Positions 25,669 through 34,960 of a stretch of DNA of 64,000 nt are shown piece after piece. This DNA comes from Marivita sp046591575 (lineage in GTDB: Bacteria > Pseudomonadota > Alphaproteobacteria > Rhodobacterales > Rhodobacteraceae). The DNA is taken from the NCBI RefSeq assembly GCF_046591575.1, contig NZ_JBIQWA010000008.1, positions 1 through 64,000 of the forward strand, written 5' to 3'. Position 1 is the stretch's first letter; each line of letters opens with the position of its first letter. The position numbers and the translations under genes are program-made. The notes under the pieces are model-generated. The model was not told the DNA's origin and searched no databases. It was given only the letters and a program-made list of their open reading frames with translations.

Positions 25669-26358
25669 ATGTTGCCACTCAGATGTTTGCCTGCCACGGT
25701 CCAAGGGCCTTGTCCTGATCCACTTTTGCTTGACGTCGACGGTCATAGTCAGAATTCCAGAATTGTGAATAGAGTGACCGGAAATCTGGCACGTGGCGAT
25801 CTTTCGGCTGTCAGTGGAATCATTGTTCACCAAACCGTTTCGGATACCGCCGCGCAGACTTTACAACAGTATAATGGCACGGATTCGAATGGTGCTCATT
25901 TCCTGATTGCGAAAGATGGGACGATTTACCAAACAGCCTCGCTTTATAAGATGACATATCATGTCGGTCGCTTGCGGTCCAAATGCGTGGCAGAGGGGCA
26001 GTGTGAACCAACCTCGACCCGAACCACATCGGACGAGGAAATCGCCTATATCCGAGGGCTTGGTCCAAGGGACCGACACGCTTTGGAGCGGACGAAACCC
26101 GCCGGGCAACGGTATCCAAGCAACACAGATGCCATTGGCATTGAATTGGTCGGTAATACAATCGGGCCAGACCCGGCACATCCCGGTGAGTTGTTATTCG
26201 AAACGGTCACTGCGGCGCAAAACCGGTCGTTGACCTGGCTGGTTGATCAAATCACAATTCAGTTCGGCCTTGATATGAACGTGATTTACCGTCACCCCAC
26301 GGTTTCGCAAAAGACACCCAGCGAGGCGAGCACGGCAAATTGGCAAGTCCGGTCATGA
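25669..26358 (+). CDS. N-acetylmuramoyl-L-alanine amidase-type (Amidase_2/PGRP) protein
   Basis: 229 residues. The zinc amidase fold is recognisable from GIIVHQT (first histidine), GAHFLIAKDGTIYQTA, MTYHVG, AIGIELVGN and VIYRHPTVSQKTPSEA (second zinc histidine). No clear signal peptide is seen, and the N-terminus MLPLRCLPATVQGPCPD is only mildly hydrophobic. It would cleave the lactyl-amide bond of peptidoglycan. Its stop codon overlaps the start of a small exported protein (ATGA), an arrangement common for toxin/immunity pairs. Ordinary cell-wall turnover is the simpler alternative. Confidence 0.8.
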   Translation: MLPLRCLPATVQGPCPDPLLLDVDGHSQNSRIVNRVTGNLARGDLSAVSGIIVHQTVSDTAAQTLQQYNGTDSNGAHFLIAKDGTIYQTASLYKMTYHVGRLRSKCVAEGQCEPTSTRTTSDEEIAYIRGLGPRDRHALERTKPAGQRYPSNTDAIGIELVGNTIGPDPAHPGELLFETVTAAQNRSLTWLVDQITIQFGLDMNVIYRHPTVSQKTPSEASTANWQVRS

Positions 26359-26789
26359 TCCGGATGTCACAGGCTGCTGCGTTAATATTAGTGGCCGTTT
26401 TAGCAGTGACAGCCCTTTCGGCAGGTGACGAAGAGATACACCCAGCCACAGAGGCCTTGGGGTTCGGACCGATATTAAACGTTTCGATTGAGCGCTATGA
26501 AACCGCTGGAGAAGAGTTCTGCACGCAGTTTGAGGTTTCGCAAGACGGTGTTATTGCCTATTTCAAATCAACCGAACCCGGCTCCAAAGCTGACTATGTT
26601 GATGGTTTGCATTCGCCGTGCAAAGTGCATGGGTCAATCGCTTTTGAAAACGGGCAAACCGCCTTGTATTACATTCAATCCAGCGGGATCAGCCAGATTA
26701 TTCCCACCGATGGTGATGCCATTTTCGCGTTTGCAGTTCCAACCTGGGCCGATCCGAATGAAGGCGCGTATTTCAATGCTGCGGACTGA
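26355..26789 (+). CDS. Small exported protein of unknown function
   Basis: 144 residues from the ATG at 26355, which overlaps the amidase TGA. A TTG at 26340 in the same frame is less likely. The N-terminus is a signal peptide (MIRMSQAAALILVAVLAVTALSAG), and the mature part is acidic with two cysteines (EEFCTQFE and HSPCKVHG). I do not recognise a family. Translational coupling to the amidase suggests a partner, for example a periplasmic inhibitor. That is a guess from arrangement only. Confidence 0.65.
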   Translation: MIRMSQAAALILVAVLAVTALSAGDEEIHPATEALGFGPILNVSIERYETAGEEFCTQFEVSQDGVIAYFKSTEPGSKADYVDGLHSPCKVHGSIAFENGQTALYYIQSSGISQIIPTDGDAIFAFAVPTWADPNEGAYFNAAD

Positions 26790-26899
26790 TATGCGCCCCG
26801 TGGCCTGAGCCACGATCATGCCATTCGCAATCGTGCGCCTATATGGTTGGTGCCATTTTCTTGGAAACGGCGGGTCCAAGGATGGCAGGCTGGCATCCT

Positions 26900-28120
26900 T
26901 TAAGCTATGGATGGTGTAACGCGCTCTACTTTTGTGAACATCGGCCAATAGACATAGAGCCAGACGCCGAATGCCGCCGCCCATGTCAATGCGGCAAGGG
27001 CATGTAGAGGGCCGGGGAGATCAAGGCCAAACTCTTGCCCGACGCGCAGCACAACCGACAGAACAAGCAGCAGCGCACCCGCCCGCACACGCCTTGGAAT
27101 GCAGAGCGGATGATGCGTGTGCAACAGCCCGGCCATTGAATAAACCGCATAAAGGCTAAGCCCCAATCCCCCCATCAGCGCCACGTGCACACCCGCCATC
27201 TCGGACCAGCTGGCACCCAGCCGGGCGGTCCCCATCAGGATCAGTCCAAGCCCTGCCAGAAAAGCAGAGCCGGTCAGCATCAGGATCTCGCTGCGCAGCA
27301 TTTCGCGACCGATAAAGCCTTCGGCCACCCGGTCCATGAAGGCCGCGCCCGCCGCAAGACAGAGATACCCGGTGACAGCCGCACTCAGCCCGGCAACCTC
27401 TCCCGCCATCGCCACAAGCACAAGGCCCGAGGCCAGATGCAACCGGCCCGGATGCGGGCGGTAGGGCGAGGTCTCTTCGCTGGGGTCCAGCACCAGATTG
27501 GTGATCGGCACAGAAATCCGCGCCAGCGCCAGCCCCAGCAGGCCAAGATAGGCCAACCCGAGCAGATGCAGCGCTTTTGTCGCCAGAGCTAGATCACCCA
27601 TGGCAAAGCTCCACCGTGCGACGACAGTGCAGGCGATCAGCAGGCCCAACCAAAGCGCAAAGGCCAACAGCCTGTCCGTGCGCTTTTGCCAGGACAGGTG
27701 GAGGACAAAGCCCAGAAGGGCCAGCATCCAGGCAAGATCTGCCAGCGCGCCGATCAGGCCCAGACCGTCCCATCCCAACAGACCGACCATACGGCCCACG
27801 CCCCAGAGCGCCGCGAGCGTCCACAAGACGCGGCCGCGGGGCGGTGCCGTGTCCGTCCATTCCGGAACGGCAATGGTCAGAAAGCCGATCAGCCCGGCCC
27901 CGAAGGCGCCGATGAGCATCTCATGCGCATGCCAGAGCGATGGCGGCACCGTATGCGCCAACGGCAAATTGAACCCAAGAACAAGCACCCAGAGCAGCGG
28001 CCAAAGCGCCGCATAGACCGCCCCAAGCGGAAAGAACAGGCGATACCCCTCATGCCCAAGCGCGCCGAGCCAGTGGCTAGGCAGCGTCTGATCATGCGCG
28101 GCTGACGTGCTGCAACTCAT
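26900..28120 (-). CDS. nnrS: NnrS family membrane protein
   Basis: 406 residues with about 12 membrane segments. NnrS features are HEGYRLFFPLGAVYAALWP near the N-terminus, WHAHEMLIGAFGAGLIGFL and LLHTHHPLCIPRR, which carry the histidines expected for heme/copper binding. NnrS proteins belong to NO-responsive regulons and relieve nitrosative stress. It overlaps the ABC ATPase gene by 4 bases and is the last gene of an operon whose promoter region holds an FNR/Nnr-type box. Confidence 0.9.
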   Translation of the reverse strand: MSCSTSAAHDQTLPSHWLGALGHEGYRLFFPLGAVYAALWPLLWVLVLGFNLPLAHTVPPSLWHAHEMLIGAFGAGLIGFLTIAVPEWTDTAPPRGRVLWTLAALWGVGRMVGLLGWDGLGLIGALADLAWMLALLGFVLHLSWQKRTDRLLAFALWLGLLIACTVVARWSFAMGDLALATKALHLLGLAYLGLLGLALARISVPITNLVLDPSEETSPYRPHPGRLHLASGLVLVAMAGEVAGLSAAVTGYLCLAAGAAFMDRVAEGFIGREMLRSEILMLTGSAFLAGLGLILMGTARLGASWSEMAGVHVALMGGLGLSLYAVYSMAGLLHTHHPLCIPRRVRAGALLLVLSVVLRVGQEFGLDLPGPLHALAALTWAAAFGVWLYVYWPMFTKVERVTPSIA

Positions 28121-28866
28121 GCCAGACGCCTTTCATCGACATCGTGAATATGGCGAAACAGCGGATCGCTCTGCATAGCACTTTGCACCCAGTCGAACAT
28201 CGCGCGGTCGCTGCGATCCTGCGGTGCGCCGGGTGGCCTGCGCTCACCGGGAAGGCCCTGACCCTTGGTGTCGAGCACAGCAATCCTGTCTGCCAGTCGC
28301 GCTGCTTCGAACAGGTCATGGGTGATGAACAGGCCAGACACCTGATCATCGGCACAGATGCGGATCACCAGATCCTGCATCCTGCGGCGTAGCGCGACAT
28401 CAAGTGCGGTAAACGGCTCGTCAAAAAAGATGAAATCGGGCCGTACAGACAACGCGCGGGCGATGGCCACACGTTGTTTCATGCCGCCTGACAGCTCGCT
28501 TGGGTATTTCCGCAGATCGTCTTTCTCCAGCGCGACCCGCTCCGCCGCTTCGGTGATGCGGGCCTTGCGCTGGTTGCGAGGCAGACCGGTCAGACGCAAG
28601 GCAAAGCCGATATTCTGCGCCGCCGTGGCCCAGGGCATAAGGCGCGGTTCCTGAAAGATCATCGCGTGGCGGTTGTAGCTGCGCGCGATCTGGCCTGTGC
28701 GCGGCACCAGCAACCCGGCCGCTACATGGGCCAATGTGGATTTGCCACAGCCTGATGGCCCGACAAGGGCGACCAGTTCCCCCGGTGCGATGCTCAGGGT
28801 GATATCCTCCAGCACGGTGCGCCCCAGGTAAGCGTGGCCAACGCCGGAAAGGCTCAGAAGGCTCAT
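28117..28866 (-). CDS. ABC transporter ATP-binding protein (SsuB/TauB/NrtD type)
   Basis: 249 residues. Walker A GPSGCGKSTL, signature LSGGMKQRVAIARAL, Walker B FIFFDEPFTALD and the switch histidine in LFITHDLFEAA are all present. It overlaps both the permease gene (28863-28866) and nnrS (28117-28120). The subfamily transports small anions or organosulfur compounds in other bacteria, but the substrate here cannot be read from the sequence. Confidence 0.92.
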   Translation of the reverse strand: MSLLSLSGVGHAYLGRTVLEDITLSIAPGELVALVGPSGCGKSTLAHVAAGLLVPRTGQIARSYNRHAMIFQEPRLMPWATAAQNIGFALRLTGLPRNQRKARITEAAERVALEKDDLRKYPSELSGGMKQRVAIARALSVRPDFIFFDEPFTALDVALRRRMQDLVIRICADDQVSGLFITHDLFEAARLADRIAVLDTKGQGLPGERRPPGAPQDRSDRAMFDWVQSAMQSDPLFRHIHDVDERRLA

Positions 28867-29723
28867 CGCCGCACCCCCCAGGGCTGCTCGGCGCGCCGCC
28901 AGCGCTCGATCTCGCCTTTCACGGGGTGCACCAACGCGTATTCCACCGCAATCAGCAGCGCCACCGCGATCACCACCCAGGCCAGCGCCTGCGCGATATC
29001 GAGGTTGATGCGCGCATCCGCCAGCGCCCCGCCGATGCCGCCCGCGCTTGCCAATAGCTCGGCCATCACAGCGACCTTGAACGAGGTGCCAAGTGCCAGC
29101 GCATAGGCCGGAAAAAGCGTTGTCGTGGTCTGCCGCAGACCCACGGTCAGAAAGCGCCGTACAGGGCCTGCGCCAAAGGATTGAGCCATCCGGTCAAGCC
29201 CGCGATCGCGCGTCATGATGCCTTGTGCGGCACCCAGAAATACCACCGGAAGTGCCGCGATCAGGATCACCGTGCGGACCGTGGCATCGGAGCCGCCAAA
29301 CCAGATCATCGCCAGCACAATCCAGGCAATCGGCGGCACCCCCAACAGAACCGTGATCAGCGGCTGCGCGATCCGCAAGCTGGCCGGGGAATATCCCGCG
29401 ATCAGGCCAATCGCCGTACCGATGCCAGCCACCAGCGCAAAGCCGGTGAGCGCGCGCCACAGGGTGGTGCCCGCGATGGCCCAAGCCTGTGGATCGTTCA
29501 AAAGCGCGCCGATGCTGCGCAACGTGTCCAGCGGAGCTGTGAGGATGAACGGGCCGTAAGCCTCATGCCCCGCTTGCCAGATGGCCGCCAAGAGACACAG
29601 CGCCGCCAGCCCGGCCCAGCATGACCACAGAAATTGCAGCACCCGGCCAAATCGCTCGGCAAACCCTGACCATGGCGTTTGGCGGGGCGGTTCAGAGATA
29701 GAAGTCGTCACCGGGCAGGGCAC
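28863..29723 (-). CDS. ABC transporter permease (SsuC/TauC type)
   Basis: 286 residues, about six membrane helices, with the cytoplasmic EAA-loop region (ALGTSFKVAVMAELLASAGG, then GGALADARINLDIAQALAW). It starts 32 bases inside the end of the binding-protein gene and overlaps the ATPase gene. It is part of a tightly packed four-gene operon ending in nnrS. Confidence 0.9.
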   Translation of the reverse strand: MPCPVTTSISEPPRQTPWSGFAERFGRVLQFLWSCWAGLAALCLLAAIWQAGHEAYGPFILTAPLDTLRSIGALLNDPQAWAIAGTTLWRALTGFALVAGIGTAIGLIAGYSPASLRIAQPLITVLLGVPPIAWIVLAMIWFGGSDATVRTVILIAALPVVFLGAAQGIMTRDRGLDRMAQSFGAGPVRRFLTVGLRQTTTTLFPAYALALGTSFKVAVMAELLASAGGIGGALADARINLDIAQALAWVVIAVALLIAVEYALVHPVKGEIERWRRAEQPWGVRR

Positions 29724-30684
29724 CTCCGATTTTCTGGTACTCCTCGCCGGAAATCGCGCTCAGCATACGTTCGATATCGGCGCGGGCCTGATCGCCACTG
29801 CGCGCGACCAGATTGCAATGCGGCACTGACGCCGCGAGCAACGCAACTGGCATCTTGAGCGGCCCCGCCGCGTGGCCTGCCGCATCTTCCGGGTGTTCCA
29901 GAACCTCTATGGTCGCGGATTCCAGCACGTTCAGGATATCGGGCAGGGCGGAGCCATGCGCGTCAAGAAACCCTGACGTCACAGCCAGACCTGCCTGCGG
30001 CAGCACCCCGGCACCGCCTGTCATCTGGCCCCATGCGGCTTGTATGTCGATCGAGCGATAAAAGCTGCGCCCATCCTGCTCGGCCCGGATCATCCCCATT
30101 GTTGTCGAGGGCTCGGCCGTGAGCGCGGCATCGACCCGGCCTGCCAGCAACATTTGCATGGCCTCAATCGGCGTGCCGGCATAGGTGAGCTTTAGATCGG
30201 TGTCCGGCGACACCCCGTGATGGGCGAGCATGCCCGCAAAGATCAGTTCCGGCGTATCGCCCCGGAACGGCACCGCCACATGACGGCCCGCAAGATCGGG
30301 GATCGCGCGGATGTTTGGGTCATCGCTCATCACATAGAGCAACCCATCGGTCATGATATTGGCCAGCCGGATCGGAAATCCGCGATTATAGAGATTGGCC
30401 GCCGCCTGTACGGGCACGACCGAGAGCTGAATTTCCCCCGAGGTCAGCCCGGCACGCAATTGATCAGGGCTGCGCCAGACGGTGAAACTCACCTGATCGC
30501 TAATGGCGGCAAACCTGTTGGTTGCAGCAGCGTGCGCCAGTGTGATGGATGGACCAGCAGGCGGACCAAAGAGCGCCAGATGGTCGAGCGTGGTCGCGCC
30601 AAGCGTGCCAGGCCAAAGGCTGGACAGGCCGATCGCTCCGGATAGGGCAAGAATGTCGCGCCGGTTGGGGTGGTGGGTCATCAA
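29692..30684 (-). CDS. ABC transporter substrate-binding protein (NMT1/SsuA-like), Tat-type signal
   Basis: 330 residues. The N-terminus HHPNRRDILALSGAIGLSSL has a twin-arginine pattern followed by a hydrophobic stretch, so export by Tat in folded form is likely. The body is a periplasmic-binding fold (FTVWRSPDQLRAGLTSGEIQ, LAGRVDAALTAEPSTTMGM). It is first in an operon with permease, ATPase and nnrS and divergent from a TonB-dependent receptor. Tat export would fit a cofactor- or metal-containing ligand, by inference. Confidence 0.85.
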   Translation of the reverse strand: MMTHHPNRRDILALSGAIGLSSLWPGTLGATTLDHLALFGPPAGPSITLAHAAATNRFAAISDQVSFTVWRSPDQLRAGLTSGEIQLSVVPVQAAANLYNRGFPIRLANIMTDGLLYVMSDDPNIRAIPDLAGRHVAVPFRGDTPELIFAGMLAHHGVSPDTDLKLTYAGTPIEAMQMLLAGRVDAALTAEPSTTMGMIRAEQDGRSFYRSIDIQAAWGQMTGGAGVLPQAGLAVTSGFLDAHGSALPDILNVLESATIEVLEHPEDAAGHAAGPLKMPVALLAASVPHCNLVARSGDQARADIERMLSAISGEEYQKIGGALPGDDFYL

Positions 30685-30776
30685 AGGTCTCCTCGGGCAG
30701 GGCGTTTCGCAGTTTGGCTGCCCCCGAATCCGAGAGATGGCTGAGCGACTTCTATATCTTACTGAAAAACTCAGAA

Positions 30777-30790
30777 TTGACTTAGGTCAA
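30777..30790. promoter_or_regulatory. FNR/Nnr-type box between the ABC-nnrS operon and the TonB receptor
   Basis: TTGACTTAGGTCAA is a perfect dyad of TTGAC and GTCAA with a 4-base centre, the core expected for FNR/CRP-family regulators of oxygen or NO response (FNR, DNR, NnrR). It is 92 bases upstream of the substrate-binding protein start and 139 bases upstream of the TonB receptor start, so it could serve either or both. The presence of nnrS in the operon agrees with NO or low-oxygen control. Confidence 0.7.
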
Positions 30791-30929
30791 GGATTATCGC
30801 TATTTCAATCCTTAGGTCTTTTTGTGAACCAGCCAGCGATCTGCCACGATAGCCATCCGCCAGTTCTTCCGAAAATGGATAACGAAACTGCATCCCGATC
30901 AAAACCGGAGATGCGCTGGGGGACGATTT

Positions 30930-33176
30930 ATGACTGACGCACCACACCACATCCGCACGCTTGGCGGAGCCGTTCTGACCGGGCTGGCAATGCTCTACGG
31001 CGGCACCGCACTTGCACAATCCGCGCAGCCAGGTGCGGAGGGTTACTTTGATCTTGGCACTTTGATACTGGACCCCGCCGCGCTGGCCGACCGCCTGCGA
31101 GAGCGGCTGCGCAACAATGGCGCGGCCTCGACCGTGGTGGGTGCGGATCAATATGACCAGATCGCCACGCCCACGGTTGCCGATGCGCTGGCAACCGAAC
31201 CGGGTGTCGTGGTGCAGGAGTTTTTTGGCAGCAATGATCAGCCCCGCATCCAGATCCGCGGCTCGGGCCTGCAACAAAGCCCCACCGAGCGCGGGCTTCT
31301 GGTCTTGCAAAACGGGATGCCGGTCAACCGGGCTGACGGGTCTTACATTGTCGGGCTGGCCGCTCCCGGCTCTGCCGAAGCGATCGAGGTCTGGCGGGGA
31401 GCCGCCGCCAATCGGCTTGGCGCATCCGTGCTGGGCGGTGCGGTCAACTTTATCTCGCCCACGGCCTCAAGCGATCCGGCCACCCGGCTGCGTTTCAGCG
31501 GGGGCAGCTTTGGGCAGATGGGTGTGTCCGGGCAGACCGCCTTTCAGGGCGAGACTGCTGGCGCGCTGCTTCAGTTCGAGCTGAACCAGAAAGACGGCTT
31601 TCGTGATATCAACAACGAGTCACTGCGCAATTCCATCGGAGGCAATGTAGAGCTGCGCCACAGCGATACCGCCACGACACAGCTGTTTTTGTCGTACACC
31701 GATCTGGCCTTTGATGTGGCAGGACCTTTGACCAAAGACGCGCTTGGTTCTGATCCAAGCCAAACCCATCCCGGCCCGACAATCGTAGGCCCGGGCATGA
31801 TTGCCAATCCGGGGCCAAACGTGTTCCGCGATCTGCCGCGCCGCGAGGCCACGCAGCTTTTGGCCGGGACGCGGACGATCTTTGATATTGACCATCACCG
31901 CTTTGATTTCGGGCTTAGTGTCAGTGCGACGGATGACAGTTTCCGCTTTCCCATCGCCGCAGGCGAACGTGCGACCGATGGTTGGGATACAAACCTGTCC
32001 GCCCGCTATGCGTTTCGTCCCGAGAGCGTGAACGGGCTGCCTATGGTCGAGGCCACGCTGAATTATTCCTATGGCGAAGCGGATCGCGCTTATTTTCACA
32101 ATACATCCGGCAAGCGGGGCCCACAATTCGGAGAGAACGAGCTGGAAGCCAGCACTTTGTCTATGCATCTGGGTGCAAATCTGCCACTGAACGTTGTGCT
32201 GGTGCTGTCGCCTTCACTGTCCTACACTTATGCAGAACGCAACAATACCGATGTCTGGGGTTTCGCCACCCGGCCAACCATCGGCTTCAGCCCGATGAGC
32301 CCGGACATGGCCCTGCCCAACGGGACGGTGCCGACCGTATCAAACAGCTACAGTCAGGAATATTCCGGCTGGAGCCCGCGGCTGGCGCTGACCTTTACAC
32401 CGAACGATCAACAGACCGCATGGATCGCCTATTCGCGCGGGTTCGAGCCCCCCACCCATGACGATTTGCTGGCCACAACAGGGGGCACGCCCTTTTCCGG
32501 ACCTGGACGGCCGAATGCCGGGATGCCGACCTCTGGATCGGCGGCCTTTACAACAACCGATCTGAAAGCGCAGGAGGCAGACACGCTGGAAATCGGCTGG
32601 CGTGGTCAGACAGCACGCGGCTTGGCCTGGGATGTGACAGCCTACCATTCGCAGATCCGCAATGAAATCCTGTCACTGCGCGATGCGACGGCTGCGCCGC
32701 GCGGATCAATAAATGCGGGCAAGACCGTGCATAACGGGATCGAGGCAGGATTGAGCGGCCCGATCTCTGATAGGCTGAGCGCGCGGTTGGCCTGGACCTA
32801 TCAGGATTTCCGCTTTGACGATGACCCGCTACGCGGGAATAACCGGCTGGGGGGTGCGCCTGAGCATCTGATCACTGCAAGTCTTGCCTGGGATGCAACC
32901 GATCAGCTTACCCTGTTCGGCTCAACGCGCTGGGTGCCTGTGAAAACGCCGGTGGACAATATGAACACGCTTTATGCCGATCCCTATTTCGTGGCTGATC
33001 TGCACGCGTCCTACAGGCTGACGGACACCGTCAATATCTATGCAGGGATCACCAATGTGTTCGACGAGGCATACGCATCCTCAACCCTGGTCGTAGATCA
33101 GGCACGGGCAGATCAGGCGGCGTTCATCCCGGGTGAGGGGCGTACTTTCACTCTGAGCACGTCCTTTGAGTTCTGA
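30930..33176 (+). CDS. TonB-dependent outer-membrane receptor
   Basis: 748 residues. A signal peptide (LGGAVLTGLAMLYGGTALAQ) is followed by a TonB-box-like segment (FDLGTLIL), a plug domain (VADALATEPGVVVQEFFG, RIQIRGSGLQ, VLGGAVNFISP) and a 22-strand barrel ending in the terminal aromatic signal TFTLSTSFEF. The ATG follows GGGGGA. It is divergent from a Tat-exported binding protein/ABC/NnrS operon, so the two probably form one import route across both membranes. The ligand is unknown; copper or an iron/heme-type chelate would fit the NnrS and FNR-box context. Confidence 0.92.
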   Translation: MTDAPHHIRTLGGAVLTGLAMLYGGTALAQSAQPGAEGYFDLGTLILDPAALADRLRERLRNNGAASTVVGADQYDQIATPTVADALATEPGVVVQEFFGSNDQPRIQIRGSGLQQSPTERGLLVLQNGMPVNRADGSYIVGLAAPGSAEAIEVWRGAAANRLGASVLGGAVNFISPTASSDPATRLRFSGGSFGQMGVSGQTAFQGETAGALLQFELNQKDGFRDINNESLRNSIGGNVELRHSDTATTQLFLSYTDLAFDVAGPLTKDALGSDPSQTHPGPTIVGPGMIANPGPNVFRDLPRREATQLLAGTRTIFDIDHHRFDFGLSVSATDDSFRFPIAAGERATDGWDTNLSARYAFRPESVNGLPMVEATLNYSYGEADRAYFHNTSGKRGPQFGENELEASTLSMHLGANLPLNVVLVLSPSLSYTYAERNNTDVWGFATRPTIGFSPMSPDMALPNGTVPTVSNSYSQEYSGWSPRLALTFTPNDQQTAWIAYSRGFEPPTHDDLLATTGGTPFSGPGRPNAGMPTSGSAAFTTTDLKAQEADTLEIGWRGQTARGLAWDVTAYHSQIRNEILSLRDATAAPRGSINAGKTVHNGIEAGLSGPISDRLSARLAWTYQDFRFDDDPLRGNNRLGGAPEHLITASLAWDATDQLTLFGSTRWVPVKTPVDNMNTLYADPYFVADLHASYRLTDTVNIYAGITNVFDEAYASSTLVVDQARADQAAFIPGEGRTFTLSTSFEF

Positions 33177-33226
33177 CACCAAAAGGTGATCCCAAGGGTG
33201 GGTGGATTGGCACGGAACCCAGCCGA

Positions 33227-34840
33227 TCAACCCGCGCTTCGGATCATTGCGGCGGCTTTTTCAGCGATCATGATGACCGGAGAGGCGGTATTGCCCGACA
33301 CGATCTTCGGCATGATCGAGGCATCGACAACACGCAGCCGGTTCAGACCATGCACCTTCAGGTCAGACCCGACCACAGCGCGCGGATCGGTTCCCATCTT
33401 GCAGGTGCCAACCGGGTGAAAGATGGTCGTTGCGATATTTCCCGCCTGTTCCAGCAAGGCGTCATCGTCCTGAAAAGCAGGGCCAGGCAGTATTTCGCGC
33501 GGCGTGTAAGGGGCCAGTGCATGGGCTGTCATCAACTGTCGCGCCTGCCGGATGGATGTCACCGCTACGCGTTTGTCATGCGCGGTGGACAGATAGTTAA
33601 GTTTGATATCTGGCTGCGCATCGGGGTCCGATGTGCTGACGTGGCATGAGCCAATACTTTCGGGACGCAGATTACAAACGGATACGGTGATCGCAGGGAA
33701 AGGGTGCAGAGGATCGCCAAGTTTGTCCGTCGACAGGGGTTGGACGTGGTATTCCAGATCGGGCGTTTCCATCGACGGGTCGGATTTTGTGAACATCCCG
33801 AACTGACTTGGTGCCATCGACAGGGGGCCGCTTTGACGCCACGCGTATTCCAACCCCATGCGCGCCTTACCCCACAAGGAATTGGCCATTGTGTTCAGGG
33901 TTCTGGTATTGCTGACCTTAAAGACCGTGCGGATTTGCAGATGGTCCTGCAGGTTTTCACCCACACCCAGGCTTTCATGCAAAGGGGTGACGCCAAGACC
34001 GGCGATGTGATCGGGTTGTCCGATCCCCGACAGCTCAAGCAGTTTCGGCGAATTGATGGCCCCGGCGGCCAGCAGCACTTCGCTTGTGGCATGCGCGACG
34101 AAGGTTTTGCCATCCTTGACAAAGCGCACGCCGGTGACGGATTTGCCGTCCAGCACCAGATGTTCGGTATGCGCCCCTGTCAGCACCCGCAGATTGCCGC
34201 GCTTCATCGCTGGGCGCAGGAAACCGCGTGCCGTGCTCCAGCGGACGCCGTTCTTCTGGTTGACCTCGAAAAAGCCTGATCCTTCGTTGTTGCCATCGTT
34301 GAAATCATCTCGGGGCAGAATGCCGAACTCGCGCGCACCATTTTGGACGGCCTCCAGTATCTCCCATTTCAGACGTTGTTTGCTGACCTTCCATTCGCCG
34401 CCAGACGCATGCATGTCGGTTGCACCTGCATGATGATCCTCGGATTTCAGGAAGTAGGGCAGCACGTCATCCCAACCCCATCCGATATTGCCCAGCTGTT
34501 GCCAGTGGTCATAATCAGCGGCCTGGCCCCGCATGTAGATCATGCCGTTAACCGAACTGCAGCCCCCCAGAACCTTGCCGCGCGGATAGACAAGGGATCT
34601 GCCGTTCAGCCCCGGCTCGGCCGCTGTCTTCATCATCCAGTCGGTGCGCGGATTGCCGATGCAATACAGGTATCCAACGGGGATTTTCACCCAGTGGTAA
34701 TTGTCATCTCCACCCGCCTCAAGCAACAGCACGCGTGTTTTGGGATTCTCGGTCAGACGATTGGCCAAAACACAGCCCGCCGTGCCCGCGCCGATGATGA
34801 TGTAGTCATAGGTGCCATCAAGGGTGTCAGGCGCTGTCAT
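33227..34840 (-). CDS. GMC family FAD-dependent alcohol/choline dehydrogenase-like oxidoreductase
   Basis: 537 residues from the ATG at 34840 (AGGGAG upstream); a TTG at 34846 is the only longer start. The FAD-binding motif YIIIGAGTAGCVLANRL is near the N-terminus, the GMC signature PRGKVLGGCSSVNGMIYMRG is near residue 90, and the C-terminal active-site histidine segment is TIFHPVGTCKMG. No signal peptide, so it is cytoplasmic. Similar to AlkJ/BetA-like alcohol dehydrogenases. It follows a TRAP transporter on the same strand but is separated from it by an intrinsic terminator, so linkage is only suggestive. Confidence 0.9.
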   Translation of the reverse strand: MTAPDTLDGTYDYIIIGAGTAGCVLANRLTENPKTRVLLLEAGGDDNYHWVKIPVGYLYCIGNPRTDWMMKTAAEPGLNGRSLVYPRGKVLGGCSSVNGMIYMRGQAADYDHWQQLGNIGWGWDDVLPYFLKSEDHHAGATDMHASGGEWKVSKQRLKWEILEAVQNGAREFGILPRDDFNDGNNEGSGFFEVNQKNGVRWSTARGFLRPAMKRGNLRVLTGAHTEHLVLDGKSVTGVRFVKDGKTFVAHATSEVLLAAGAINSPKLLELSGIGQPDHIAGLGVTPLHESLGVGENLQDHLQIRTVFKVSNTRTLNTMANSLWGKARMGLEYAWRQSGPLSMAPSQFGMFTKSDPSMETPDLEYHVQPLSTDKLGDPLHPFPAITVSVCNLRPESIGSCHVSTSDPDAQPDIKLNYLSTAHDKRVAVTSIRQARQLMTAHALAPYTPREILPGPAFQDDDALLEQAGNIATTIFHPVGTCKMGTDPRAVVGSDLKVHGLNRLRVVDASIMPKIVSGNTASPVIMIAEKAAAMIRSAG

Positions 34841-34907
34841 GTGCAATGCTCCCTATCGATCAAAGCGGATGATATGCCCTGAGTGAAGGACAGAACATGG
34901 TTTTCGT

Positions 34908-34935
34908 AAAAAAGGACCGCCCCAATGGGCGGCCC
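34908..34935 (-). terminator. Intrinsic terminator after the second TRAP operon
   Basis: On the minus strand a GGGCCGCCC / GGGCGGTCC stem with a short loop is followed by six T. It lies 25 bases after the stop codon of the TRAP binding-protein gene and before the GMC oxidoreductase start. Confidence 0.8.
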
Positions 34936-34960
34936 TTGATCGCGGTGACCGTCTGACGAT

